Below, one piece after another: positions 19,885 to 28,311 of a stretch of DNA of 64,000 nt. The notes under the pieces were generated by a model. That model worked only from the letters and a program-made list of their open reading frames with translations, was not told the origin of the DNA and ran no database searches. The stretch covers positions 186,001-250,000 of the forward strand of contig JAIEFE010000013.1 in NCBI GenBank assembly GCA_029067085.1, given 5' to 3'. Within the stretch, counting starts at the first letter, position 1. Each line of letters begins with the position of its first letter. The stretch comes from Lachnospiraceae bacterium (GTDB lineage: Bacteria > Bacillota > Clostridia > Lachnospirales > Lachnospiraceae). The translations under genes were made by a program, and so were the position numbers.

Positions 19885-20997
19885 TTACATAATGACCACA
19901 TTCTTACCACTTTTTTTACCGCGGTAGAGCTTGTAATCGGCTCGCGTGATCGTTTCTTCCACAGCCTCGTCGCTGTGATGAAAAGCGATGCCGAGAGTGA
20001 GAGAACAGCGAACCCACGTTTCATTCAGATCGAACACCCGGTTCGATACATTTCTGCGGATGTTTTCTGCAATGCGGAAGGAGTTTTCCTCCGAAACATT
20101 GTTAAGCAGAATCAGAATTTCCTCCCCACCCCAGCGGCAGACATAACCCTGCTCCTTCACCTGCTCGGTGGTGATATTTGCAATGCCTTTCAAGACCACA
20201 TCACCAAAATCATGTCCGTAAGTATCGTTTACCTTCTTAAAATCGTCAATATCGCACATGATCACCGCAAAATTAGAATCTGTCTCCACTGCCTGCGAGA
20301 GAAATATATCCATGCTGCGGCGGTTATAGAGTCCTGTCAACGGGTCTGTACTGGCAAGTTTTTCCAGAATTGCGTTCTGATGCTTGAGTTGATTGCTGGA
20401 TAATTTAATCTCAAAAATGAAGATTAATGAGAATAAGATTAAAAAGGAAAAAGTGCAGAGCGCATTAAATACGTAGAGAACGATCTCCAAAACGATATTA
20501 TCCATAACAACGACAGGCTCCCCCAGAAAAGAGAGAAACTTGCAAAACAGAAAGGCGACCGCCGAAATAACTGCAGATATGGTGGCAATGGTAAACTTAT
20601 AGCGTCTGAGTTCCAGCGTATAACAGATATAAAAACCAACCGGAACCATGGCAATGATATACTGGGCAAATCCAAACTGCCAGCCAATGCAGATCGAGGC
20701 AGCAAAGGTATGTAAAATAACTTCGATTTCGGTAATGAAATAAATTGCAAGATAGTGCTCGCGCTCACCGTGCATCAACCAGAAACAGAAGGCATAGGTG
20801 ATCACACTGAAAATATTAAAGATAAACATGGGAGTGGCATGAAAAACATAGAAAACGACAAGCAAAAGCACATGTACGGAAGCGATGGAGCCGATCAGTG
20901 CATGAAATTTCTGACGGCTTGTCATCTGCATTTTACCGCCCAGAACTTTATTTATGTTGTTGACAGCCTTTTGCAGGCGGATTTTTCCATTTTTCAT
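19885..20997 (-). CDS. Membrane diguanylate cyclase (GGDEF domain)
   Basis: The 370-residue protein has about six hydrophobic helices in the first 200 residues, then a GGDEF domain that would make cyclic di-GMP. DPLTGLYNRRSMD starts the domain; the signature reads GGEEI rather than GGDEF or GGEEF, with Ile in the last place. The RxxD product-inhibition site is not conserved at the expected position (ExxG). The first Asp/Glu and both Gly are kept, so activity is likely but unproved. ATG 20997 has a weak GGAAA ribosome site; a Met at residue 23 is an alternative. A good promoter lies upstream on this strand. Confidence 0.85.
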   Translation of the reverse strand: MKNGKIRLQKAVNNINKVLGGKMQMTSRQKFHALIGSIASVHVLLLVVFYVFHATPMFIFNIFSVITYAFCFWLMHGEREHYLAIYFITEIEVILHTFAASICIGWQFGFAQYIIAMVPVGFYICYTLELRRYKFTIATISAVISAVAFLFCKFLSFLGEPVVVMDNIVLEIVLYVFNALCTFSFLILFSLIFIFEIKLSSNQLKHQNAILEKLASTDPLTGLYNRRSMDIFLSQAVETDSNFAVIMCDIDDFKKVNDTYGHDFGDVVLKGIANITTEQVKEQGYVCRWGGEEILILLNNVSEENSFRIAENIRRNVSNRVFDLNETWVRCSLTLGIAFHHSDEAVEETITRADYKLYRGKKSGKNVVIM

Positions 20998-21040
20998 AAT
21001 TTTCCGATTTGGAATATTTTTTCAACAATTTATCTACTAT

Positions 21041-21069
21041 AGTATACACCTATATAACCCATTTGTAAA
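21041..21069 (-). promoter_or_regulatory. Promoter of the diguanylate cyclase gene
   Basis: On the minus strand, -35 TTTACA (21069-21064) and -10 TATACT (21046-21041) are separated by 17 bp, about 45 bp from the start codon. Confidence 0.65.
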
Positions 21070-21089
21070 TGATTATATCGTATTTTGCG

Positions 21090-21103
21090 AAAACACTTGT
21101 TCG
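21090..21103 (+). promoter_or_regulatory. LexA-like operator overlapping a promoter
   Basis: The sequence AAAACACTTGTTCG fits the Gram-positive LexA box pattern CGAAC-N4-GTTCG in eight of its ten fixed positions and matches the three boxes at the lexA-yneA locus of this window in the GTTCG half. It overlaps the -35 element of the divergent + strand gene, the usual place for a repressor site. Confidence 0.55.
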
Positions 21104-21125
21104 ATACCACTATATATGGTATACT
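21097..21125 (+). promoter_or_regulatory. Promoter placing transcription start at or next to the ATG
   Basis: -35 TTGTTC (21097-21102) and -10 TATACT (21120-21125) have a 17-bp spacer. Only 7 nt separate the -10 from the ATG at 21133, so the predicted transcript would begin at about the A of the start codon. Confidence 0.55.
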
Positions 21126-21132
21126 TGTTTTC

Positions 21133-21870
21133 ATGGATAAGAACGCATTTGAAAGCGCAAAGCTAAAAGTACTGTTAAAGCAGAATGATCCCCACGGCTT
21201 CGGCACCCTGCAGGAGAAAACCGTTCATGCAGTCATGAAACTCTATTACGAGCCCAATGAGGATTACCATGAGGTGCCGGTGGAGGGATTTATTGCGGAT
21301 ATTTATAGGGAGGGGCGCATCGTAGAGATCCAGAACGGTAATTTCGGAAAACTTCGGCCCAAGCTTGCGGCTTTTCTGCCCTTGTATCCGGTCACGGTAG
21401 TCTATCCCATACCTCATTTTAAATGGCTTATCTGGATGGATGAGGAGAGCGGAGAACTTTCTTCGAAACACAAATCCCCGGCAACAGGAAACGCCTACCA
21501 CGCTTTCGCGGAACTTTATAAGATCAAGGCTTTTTTGAAGGATCCCAATCTATCTTTTGTCTTTCCGCTCATCGATGTGGATGAGTATCGGATGTTAAAC
21601 GGTTGGAGCCGGAATAAAAAGAGGGGCTCTACGCGCTATGACAGGATGCCCATCGAGCTCTTTGATGAAGTCCGTGTTGACAGATATGAGGATTTTATGC
21701 AGTTTGTTCCCATAGAGATCGACGAACCCTTCACCATAAAGGAATTTGCCAAGGCTGCCGGGATCCGGCGCGAACTGGCAGCGGAAGCCGTGCCCTTGCT
21801 ATATTATATGGAAATCCTGAAACGAGTGGGAAAACAGGGACGGGAATATCTTTATGAGGCGAGCGATTAG
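21133..21870 (+). CDS. Conserved hypothetical protein, predicted SOS-regulated and leaderless
   Basis: A 245-residue cytoplasmic protein. Features include GFGTLQEKTVHAVMKLYYE near the N-terminus, a central acidic/basic block (VEGFIADIYREGRIVEIQ), and a C-terminal helix-turn-helix-like segment FTIKEFAKAAGIRRELAAE (about 200-218), which suggests nucleic-acid binding. It is probably a known DUF of Clostridia, but I cannot name it. No ribosome site precedes the ATG and the -10 element is 7 bp away, which points to a leaderless message. A LexA-like box overlaps the promoter, so induction by DNA damage is a reasonable inference. Confidence 0.7.
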   Translation: MDKNAFESAKLKVLLKQNDPHGFGTLQEKTVHAVMKLYYEPNEDYHEVPVEGFIADIYREGRIVEIQNGNFGKLRPKLAAFLPLYPVTVVYPIPHFKWLIWMDEESGELSSKHKSPATGNAYHAFAELYKIKAFLKDPNLSFVFPLIDVDEYRMLNGWSRNKKRGSTRYDRMPIELFDEVRVDRYEDFMQFVPIEIDEPFTIKEFAKAAGIRRELAAEAVPLLYYMEILKRVGKQGREYLYEASD

Positions 21871-21942
21871 TGTTCCCAAACTACTGTATATTGTATTTTC
21901 TCTTTGCAAAAATACAAAATATATGATATGATATAGCGATGA

Positions 21943-22064
21943 GCAGTGCGCAGACAGAGGATAAATACGAGGTGAGCTTGCTCGCAGAAGTATTTATCCG
22001 AATGGATGCATAGGGCGAACGCCCGACAGTTAGGAAAACCGAAGGTTTTCCGAGCCTGCACTGC
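21943..22064 (+). repeat. Structured intergenic RNA-like element, copy A
   Basis: A 122-nt element whose sequence reappears at 49514-49637. Pairings: P1 GCAGTGC (21943-21949) with GCACTGC (22058-22064); P2 10 bp (21959-21968 with 21990-21999) capped by an inner hairpin with a CTTG tetraloop; P3 GGGC (22013-22016) with GCCC (22021-22024); P4 GGAAAACC (22033-22040) with GGTTTTCC (22044-22051). Conserved linkers are GCAGACAGAG and GGATGCATAG. Compared with copy B, four P2 pairs and one P4 pair change on both sides and remain paired. It lies directly upstream of the topoisomerase B-subunit gene. Confidence 0.75.
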
Positions 22065-22082
22065 GATTTCATGTGAGGTTAA

Positions 22083-24017
22083 ATGAAAATGGCAAAAACA
22101 GACCACAACACATACGATGCCTCCAGCATCACAGTTCTGGAAGGCCTGGAGGCTGTCCGGGTTCGTCCCGGTATGTATATCGGCAGCGTTTCCACCAAAG
22201 GATTGAACCATCTGATCTACGAGATCATGGATAACGCGGTGGACGAGCATCTGGCGGGATTTTGCTCGACGATCCGGGTGACGCTGGAAGCGGACGGTTC
22301 CGCCACCGTATCGGACAACGGACGCGGTATTCCCGTAGGGATGCATGAGAAGGGGATCAGCGCGGAACGTCTTGTATTTACGACCCTTCATGCCGGCGGT
22401 AAATTTGATAACGATGCCTATAAGACCAGCGGCGGACTCCACGGTGTGGGTTCTTCGGTGGTAAATGCGCTGTCCACCTATCTTCATGTAACCGTGAAAA
22501 CGGGCGGCCAGATCTACGAGGATCATTATGAACGCGGTATTCCCACAATGGAATTGAAAGACGGCCTTCTTCCCGTAGTGGGGAAGACAAAGGAATCCGG
22601 CACTACGATCAATTTTCTGCCGGATGACACGATCTTTGACAAGACCCGTTTTAAAGAGGACGATGTGAAGAGCCGCCTCCATGAGACCGCCTATTTAAAC
22701 CCGGAACTTACCATTATCTACGAGGACAAGCGGGGCGAGGAAGTCGAGCACATCGAGTACCACGAACCGGAGGGGATCGTGGGCTTTATCAAGGACATGA
22801 ACAAGTCAAGAGAGAGCATCCATGACGTCATTTATTTTAAGGGTGAATCTGAGGGCATCACCGTGGAGTGCGCATTCCAGTATGTAAATGAATTTCACGA
22901 GAATGTGCTGGGCTTTTGTAATAATATTTACAATGCTGAAGGTGGTACTCATCTGACGGGTTTTAAGACCATGTTCACCAATGTGATCAACACCTATGCC
23001 AGAGGCTTAAACATCCTGAAGGAAAAGGATGTGAACTTCACCGGTGCGGATGTGAGAAACGGCATGACGGCTGTAATTTCCCTCAAACATCCTGATCCCC
23101 GATTTGAAGGGCAGACAAAGACAAAACTGGACAACCAGGATGCGGCCAAGGTTGTCAGCAAGGTGACCGGCGACGAGATCGTCCGCTTTTTTGACCGCAA
23201 TCTGGAAACCTTAAAGAGCATCATCGGTTGCGCGGAAAAAGCAGCTAAAATCCGTAAGACCGAGGAGAAAGCCAAGACCAACCTCTTGACCAAACAGAAA
23301 TTTTCTTTCGACTCCAACGGCAAGTTGGCAAACTGTGAGTCAAAGGACGCCTCAAAATGCGAGATCTTTATCGTTGAGGGAGATTCCGCCGGCGGCAGTG
23401 CAAAAACCGCCAGAAACCGTATGTATCAGGCAATTCTGCCGATTCGCGGCAAGATTCTGAACGTGGAAAAAGCAAGCATTGACAAAGTTTTGGCAAATGC
23501 GGAGATTAAGACCATGATCAACGCTTTCGGCTGCGGTTTTTCAGAAGGCTACGGCAACGATTTCGATATTTCGAAGCTGCGTTACGACAAGATCATCATC
23601 ATGGCGGATGCGGATGTGGATGGTGAGCATATCTCAACGCTGTTACTTACCCTGTTTTACCGTTTTATGCCGGAATTGATCTATGAAGGGCATGTCTACA
23701 TTGCCATGCCGCCCCTCTATAAAGCCATGCCGTCCAAAGGCTCGGAGGAATACCTTTATGACGACAAGGCACTGGAAAAATACCGTAAGAAGCACAAAGG
23801 ACCTTTCACCTTACAGCGATATAAAGGACTTGGAGAGATGGACGCCGAACAGCTCTGGGAGACCACGCTTGATCCGGAAACCAGGTATTTAAAGCAGGTG
23901 GAGATCGAGGACGCCCGCATGGCCAGCGAAGTGACGGAGATGCTGATGGGCACGGAAGTATCGCCGAGAAAAGCGTTTATCTACAAAAATGCGCAGGATG
24001 CACAACTCGATATATAA
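22083..24017 (+). CDS. Type IIA DNA topoisomerase, subunit B (second set; GyrB/ParE)
   Basis: The ATPase subunit of a gyrase or topoisomerase IV. The 644-residue protein has the GHKL ATPase motifs (IMDNAVDEHLAG, DNGRGIPVG, SGGLHGVGSSVVNALS), the transducer domain and the TOPRIM motifs EGDSAGG and DADVDGEHI. It ends with RYKGLGEMDAEQLWETT and the short C-terminal domain of the Gram-positive type. The locus is not next to dnaA, dnaN or recF, so this is probably the second enzyme of the cell. The start may be ATG 22083 or 22089; GAGG sits 4 or 10 nt upstream. The partner subunit gene follows after a folded spacer. Confidence 0.9.
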   Translation: MKMAKTDHNTYDASSITVLEGLEAVRVRPGMYIGSVSTKGLNHLIYEIMDNAVDEHLAGFCSTIRVTLEADGSATVSDNGRGIPVGMHEKGISAERLVFTTLHAGGKFDNDAYKTSGGLHGVGSSVVNALSTYLHVTVKTGGQIYEDHYERGIPTMELKDGLLPVVGKTKESGTTINFLPDDTIFDKTRFKEDDVKSRLHETAYLNPELTIIYEDKRGEEVEHIEYHEPEGIVGFIKDMNKSRESIHDVIYFKGESEGITVECAFQYVNEFHENVLGFCNNIYNAEGGTHLTGFKTMFTNVINTYARGLNILKEKDVNFTGADVRNGMTAVISLKHPDPRFEGQTKTKLDNQDAAKVVSKVTGDEIVRFFDRNLETLKSIIGCAEKAAKIRKTEEKAKTNLLTKQKFSFDSNGKLANCESKDASKCEIFIVEGDSAGGSAKTARNRMYQAILPIRGKILNVEKASIDKVLANAEIKTMINAFGCGFSEGYGNDFDISKLRYDKIIIMADADVDGEHISTLLLTLFYRFMPELIYEGHVYIAMPPLYKAMPSKGSEEYLYDDKALEKYRKKHKGPFTLQRYKGLGEMDAEQLWETTLDPETRYLKQVEIEDARMASEVTEMLMGTEVSPRKAFIYKNAQDAQLDI

Positions 24018-24019
24018 CT

Positions 24020-24111
24020 GTACAAGAAGAAATTCTAAAGAAACTGCGCCATTGGACGCAGTTCCAAGAATTTCTGATTCTTGTACTGAAGAATCGCTTC
24101 TGCGATTCTTC
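24020..24111 (+). other. Folded spacer between the two topoisomerase genes
   Basis: Two perfect stem-loop systems fill the 127-bp gap. The first is a nested rod: GTACAAGAA (24020-24028) with TTCTTGTAC (24078-24086), AAATTCT (24030-24036) with AGAATTT (24067-24073), and AACTGCG (24042-24048) with CGCAGTT (24057-24063). The second is a 10-bp hairpin, GAAGAATCGC (24088-24097) with GCGATTCTTC (24102-24111). No T-run follows, so readthrough into the next gene is expected; processing or stability functions are possible. Confidence 0.6.
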
Positions 24112-24144
24112 GATAAATTTAATGAAAAGGTTAGATGAATCATT

Positions 24145-26382
24145 ATGAACGACAGAATCATTAAAACGGAATACTCCGAAGTGATGCAGAAATCCTTTAT
24201 CGACTACGCTATGAGCGTTATCATTGCGAGGGCATTGCCGGATGTAAGAGACGGCTTAAAACCGGTGCAGCGGCGGACGCTCTACGATATGCATGAGCTG
24301 GGGATCCGATATGACAGACCTTACCGAAAATCGGCCCGTATCGTGGGCGACACCATGGGTAAGTACCATCCTCATGGAGACAGCTCCATCTATGAGGCGC
24401 TGGTTGTCATGTCTCAGGATTTCAAAAAAGGGCTGCCTCTGATCGACGGCCACGGCAACTTTGGCAATATCGAGGGAGACGGCGCGGCAGCCATGCGTTA
24501 TACGGAGGCCCGTCTCGAACAGATCACACAGGAGGCCTTTCTGGCAGACCTTGACAAGGATGTGGTGGACTTCATTCCGAACTTTGATGAGACGGAAAGG
24601 GAACCGAGCGTGCTTCCCGTGAAGATTCCGAATCTTCTGATCAACGGCTCGGAGGGTATCGCCGTCGGTATGGCGACCAACATTCCGCCCCACAATCTCG
24701 CGGAAGTGATCGACGCCACCAAGGCCTATATGCTTGATGAAAATATTACGACAAGAGAGCTGATGCGCTACGTCAAGGGTCCTGACTTCCCGACCGGCGG
24801 CATCGTCATCAATCAGGATGAGCTTTTGGAAATCTACGAGACCGGCATGGGCAAGATCAAGCTCCGGGGTAAAGTAGAGGTGGAGAAGGCAAAAGGCGGA
24901 AAGACCAATCTGGTGATCACCGAGATTCCCTACACCATGATCGGCGCAAACATCGGCAAATTCCTGATGGATGTGGCAGCTCTTGCGGAGACGAAAAAGA
25001 CGCAGGATATCGTAGATATCACGAACCAGTCCTCCAAGGAGGGCATCCGCATCGTCATTGAGCTCAGGAAGGATGCAGACGTCGAAAACTTTAAGAATCT
25101 GCTCTACAAAAAAACCCGTCTGGAAGACACGTTCGGCGTCAATATGCTGGCCATCAGCGACGGACGTCCGGAAACTATGGGGCTAAAGGAAATCATCCGT
25201 GAAAGCGTCAATTTCCAATATGAAGTGGCTGCCAGAAAGTATAAGAACCTTTTGGAAAAGGAACTGGAGCGGAAGGAGATTCAGGAAGGCCTGATTAAAG
25301 CCTGCAACGTGATCGATCTGATCATTGAGATTCTGCGGGGATCCAAGGACCGTGCCATGGCGAAGGCTTGTCTGGTGGAGGGCAAAGTTGACGGCATCAA
25401 GTTTAAGTCCAGAGAATCCAAGGTGATGGCGGCGCAGCTGCAGTTTACCGAGAAGCAGGCAAATGCGATCCTTGAGATGCGCCTCTACAAGCTGATCGGT
25501 CTGGAAATCGAAGCTCTGATCGAGGAGCACGAGGATACGCTCGCGAATATTTATCGTTACGAGGACATTCTGGCCCGCAGGGATTCCATGGCACAGGTCA
25601 TCATCAACGAACTCGAAGAGATCAAGGAAAAATACAAGCGCAGCAGACGCACCCAGATCACGAATGCAGAAGAAGCTGTCTATGTGGAAAAGCAGATAGA
25701 GGAAATGGACATCATCTTTTTGATGGATCGTTTCGGCTACGCGAAAACGATTGATATAGCCACCTATGAGCGCAATAAGGAGGCCGCTGATGCGGAGAAT
25801 CATTATGCCTTTGTCTGCAAGAATACAGGCAAGGTTTGTCTCTTTACGAACACGGGACAGCTCCACACGGTAAAGGCCATGGATCTGCCGTTCGGCAAAT
25901 TTCGCGACAAGGGCGTACCCATTGACAATGTGAGCAACTATGACTCCTCAAAGGAGACGATCGTCTATGCGGCGAGCCAGAGCGATTTAAACCTCTACCG
26001 CGTGATCTTCGCCACAAAGCAGGCGATGTTAAAAGTGGTAGACGGCGGTGAGTTTGACGTGGCAAAGCGCACCGTAGCGGCAACCAAACTTTTGGACGGA
26101 GACGAGGTGGTGGGCGTCACCGCGCTCAAGGAGCAGCGAAATATCATCCTGCAGTCCAAAGCCGGATTCTTTTTGCGCTTTCCGTTGGAAGAAATACCAG
26201 AGAAGAAAAAGGGCGCTGTTGGCGTGCGGGGCATGAAACTTTCCGCATCCGATGAGATCGAAGCGGTCTACTATTCTCAAAATGCGGTGGAGCAGAGTAT
26301 TGAATATGGTGACAGAACATTGGAGTTAAATAAGATCAAGCTTGGGCATCGGGACAGCAAAGGCGTGAAGATCAGAATATAA
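24145..26382 (+). CDS. Type IIA DNA topoisomerase, subunit A (second set; GyrA/ParC)
   Basis: The DNA-cleaving subunit, 745 residues. The winged-helix domain contains ALPDVRDGLKPVQRR and KYHPHGDSSIYEA; the catalytic tyrosine is about residue 119 (AAAMRYTEAR). The coiled-coil tower and the C-terminal beta-pinwheel follow (from about residue 500). The region where gyrases carry the GyrA box (QRRGGKG-like) reads KFRDKGVPIDN, with no clear box, so a topoisomerase IV-like decatenating role is at least as likely as gyrase. Its ATP-hydrolysing partner is encoded just upstream. The symbol is left open. Confidence 0.9.
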   Translation: MNDRIIKTEYSEVMQKSFIDYAMSVIIARALPDVRDGLKPVQRRTLYDMHELGIRYDRPYRKSARIVGDTMGKYHPHGDSSIYEALVVMSQDFKKGLPLIDGHGNFGNIEGDGAAAMRYTEARLEQITQEAFLADLDKDVVDFIPNFDETEREPSVLPVKIPNLLINGSEGIAVGMATNIPPHNLAEVIDATKAYMLDENITTRELMRYVKGPDFPTGGIVINQDELLEIYETGMGKIKLRGKVEVEKAKGGKTNLVITEIPYTMIGANIGKFLMDVAALAETKKTQDIVDITNQSSKEGIRIVIELRKDADVENFKNLLYKKTRLEDTFGVNMLAISDGRPETMGLKEIIRESVNFQYEVAARKYKNLLEKELERKEIQEGLIKACNVIDLIIEILRGSKDRAMAKACLVEGKVDGIKFKSRESKVMAAQLQFTEKQANAILEMRLYKLIGLEIEALIEEHEDTLANIYRYEDILARRDSMAQVIINELEEIKEKYKRSRRTQITNAEEAVYVEKQIEEMDIIFLMDRFGYAKTIDIATYERNKEAADAENHYAFVCKNTGKVCLFTNTGQLHTVKAMDLPFGKFRDKGVPIDNVSNYDSSKETIVYAASQSDLNLYRVIFATKQAMLKVVDGGEFDVAKRTVAATKLLDGDEVVGVTALKEQRNIILQSKAGFFLRFPLEEIPEKKKGAVGVRGMKLSASDEIEAVYYSQNAVEQSIEYGDRTLELNKIKLGHRDSKGVKIRI

Positions 26383-26425
26383 TTATCACACAAAAACGTC
26401 TTGATCATGAGAGTGAGGAGTATGA

Positions 26426-26974
26426 ATGAGAGTCATAGCAGGAACGGCAAGAAGTCTTCGTCTCAAGACGCCTGAAGGATCGGAGACCAGACCAACAACG
26501 GACAGAATCAAGGAAACACTCTTCAATATGCTGCAGCCGTATCTGCTTGACGCGGTGTTTGTAGATCTGTTTGCCGGAAGCGGCGGTATCGGGATAGAAG
26601 CTTTAAGCCGTGGCGCGAGGCACGCCTATTTTGTCGAAAATGAGAAAAAAGCTCTTGCCTGCATACGGGATAATCTGCAGTTTACGCATCTGGCAGATCA
26701 GGCTACCATCCTGCAGACGGATGCGGTGAGCGCACTATACAGCATCCATGAGAAGGAAGCGGATATTATTTTTATGGATCCGCCTTATGACTGCGCTCAT
26801 GAAGAGAGAGTGCTGGAGGCTCTGACAAATCTTCCTTTTGTGACAAAAAATTCGCTGATCGTGATAGAAACATCTCTAAAGACGGATCTGACTTATCTGG
26901 ATGAATTGGATTTTTCTCTGGAAAAAGAGAAGATTTATAAGACAAATCGGCATATTTTTTGTCGAAAAAAGTGA
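26426..26974 (+). CDS. rsmD: 16S rRNA (guanine(966)-N2)-methyltransferase
   Basis: An AdoMet-dependent methyltransferase for G966 of 16S rRNA, 182 residues. Motifs: MRVIAGTARSLRL start, RPTTDRIKETLFN, AdoMet-binding DLFAGSGGIGIEALSRGA (about 47-64) and the catalytic DPPYD (about 116-120). GTGAGGAG precedes ATG 26426. It is placed immediately before coaD, a common neighbour in Firmicutes, and separated from it by a promoter. Confidence 0.94.
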   Translation: MRVIAGTARSLRLKTPEGSETRPTTDRIKETLFNMLQPYLLDAVFVDLFAGSGGIGIEALSRGARHAYFVENEKKALACIRDNLQFTHLADQATILQTDAVSALYSIHEKEADIIFMDPPYDCAHEERVLEALTNLPFVTKNSLIVIETSLKTDLTYLDELDFSLEKEKIYKTNRHIFCRKK

Positions 26975-27020
26975 CTTTACGCAGTTTTTTCCTAAAAATT
27001 CCAAAAAAACTAAAGACATT

Positions 27021-27049
27021 TCGACAAAAGTGTTTTAATATGGTATCAT
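27021..27049 (+). promoter_or_regulatory. Promoter upstream of coaD
   Basis: -35 TCGACA (27021-27026) and -10 TATCAT (27044-27049), 17-bp spacer, about 57 bp before the coaD ATG. Confidence 0.65.
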
Positions 27050-27105
27050 TGGAATAAGTCATATTGTAAAATTTCCCGATATTGAAAAAAAGGCGAGGGC
27101 GTTTC

Positions 27106-27594
27106 ATGAAGGCAGCAATTTATCCGGGCAGCTTTGATCCGGTGACCTACGGACATCTGGATATTATCAGACGTGCCTCTGATATCTTTGACGAACTGAC
27201 CGTAAGCGTCTTAAATAATAAAACAAAGACTCCATTGTTTTCTGTGGAAGAACGTGTTAAAATGTTAGAGGAAGCGACCAGAGATCTGCCGAATGTGACG
27301 ATCGATTCTTTCAGTGGCCTGTTGATTGACTATGCTGCGAGAAAAGACATCCATGTGGCGATCAGGGGGCTGCGTGCGATCACGGACTTCGAATACGAGC
27401 TGCAGATCGCACAGACCAACCGTAAGTTTTCCTCGGGAAAGCTGGATACGGTGTTTTTGACGACCAGTCTTGAATACGCATACTTAAGTTCCTCCACAGT
27501 CAAGGAAATTGCCAGTTTTAACGGCGATATTTCGGAGTGTGTGCCTGACTTTGTGTCAAGGAAGATCTATGAAAAATATGGATTTCAGAGATAG
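27106..27594 (+). CDS. coaD: Phosphopantetheine adenylyltransferase
   Basis: This enzyme transfers AMP from ATP to 4'-phosphopantetheine, the penultimate step of coenzyme A synthesis. The 162-residue nucleotidyltransferase has [17 protein letters not shown] (TxGH motif, about 13-18), IRGLR and the C-terminal SSSTVKE signature. ATG 27106 is chosen because the family starts at this point and GAGGGC lies upstream; the frame is open for eight more codons. The coiled-coil gene follows after 8 bp, so the two are likely co-transcribed. Confidence 0.95.
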   Translation: MKAAIYPGSFDPVTYGHLDIIRRASDIFDELTVSVLNNKTKTPLFSVEERVKMLEEATRDLPNVTIDSFSGLLIDYAARKDIHVAIRGLRAITDFEYELQIAQTNRKFSSGKLDTVFLTTSLEYAYLSSSTVKEIASFNGDISECVPDFVSRKIYEKYGFQR

Positions 27595-27602
27595 GAGCAA
27601 GC

Positions 27603-28214
27603 ATGAGCAGCAGAATTGAACAACTGATTGATGAGATTGAGGATTACATCGACGGCTGTAAGTTTCAGCCCCTCTCAAAGACCAACATCATCGTGAATAA
27701 GGAAGAGATCGACGAGCTGTTACGGGAGCTTCGCATGAAGACACCGGATGAGATCAAACGCTATCAGAAGATCATTTCCAATAAGGAAGCAATCTTAAAC
27801 GATGCCCGCTCCAAGGCGGAGGCGCTTATTAAGGATGCGACGGTGCAGACGACGGAGCTGATCAACGAGCATGAGATCATGCAGCAGGCTTATGCGCAGG
27901 CAAACGAGGTCGTGCGGATGGCAACCACGCAGGCGCAGGATATTCTGAATAAAGCCACCATGGAGGCAAACGGTGTCAGGACCTCTGCCATGCAGTATCT
28001 GGACGATATGCTATCCAATTTGGAGAACATTATGACAGCTTCACTCACGGCATCAACGGAGCACTATGAGAATTTTTATAACACCATCAGCGGTTACTTC
28101 GAAGTCGTGAAGGCAAACCGTGCGGAACTTCGTCCCGTGGAGGTAGAAAAGATGCTTAAGGAGGCTGAGGGCGAAGGGGAACCGGGATCCGGTCCGGAGT
28201 TGAACCTGATGTAG
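27603..28214 (+). CDS. Coiled-coil protein, 'vacuolar ATPase subunit H-like'
   Basis: A 203-residue soluble protein dominated by long amphipathic helices rich in Glu, Lys, Ala and Gln (about 30-170), for example NEVVRMATTQAQDILNKA. Such proteins next to coaD in Lachnospiraceae are often annotated as ATPase subunit H-like or DivIVA-like, but I see no catalytic motif. The role is unknown; a structural or division-related function is a guess. It starts 8 bp after coaD with a GGAG site and is followed by a terminator. Confidence 0.7.
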   Translation: MSSRIEQLIDEIEDYIDGCKFQPLSKTNIIVNKEEIDELLRELRMKTPDEIKRYQKIISNKEAILNDARSKAEALIKDATVQTTELINEHEIMQQAYAQANEVVRMATTQAQDILNKATMEANGVRTSAMQYLDDMLSNLENIMTASLTASTEHYENFYNTISGYFEVVKANRAELRPVEVEKMLKEAEGEGEPGSGPELNLM

Positions 28215-28252
28215 CTACATAGTATGAAATCATGATATGACCAGAGCAAATG

Positions 28253-28290
28253 AGCCGGTTTCCAGAGAAGCCGGCTTGTTCTTTTCATTT
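28253..28290 (+). terminator. Intrinsic terminator after the coiled-coil gene
   Basis: AGCCGG (28253-28258) pairs with CCGGCT (28271-28276), followed by a T-rich tract to 28290. Confidence 0.75.
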
Positions 28291-28311
28291 TAATAAGGAG
28301 TTGTTTTTCTC

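Noticed and set aside
21872-22082. Minus-strand reading frames across copy A of the repeat element
   Set aside because: They are spurious: similar frames appear over copy B only because the RNA-like element is repeated, and the changes between copies follow base pairing, not codons.
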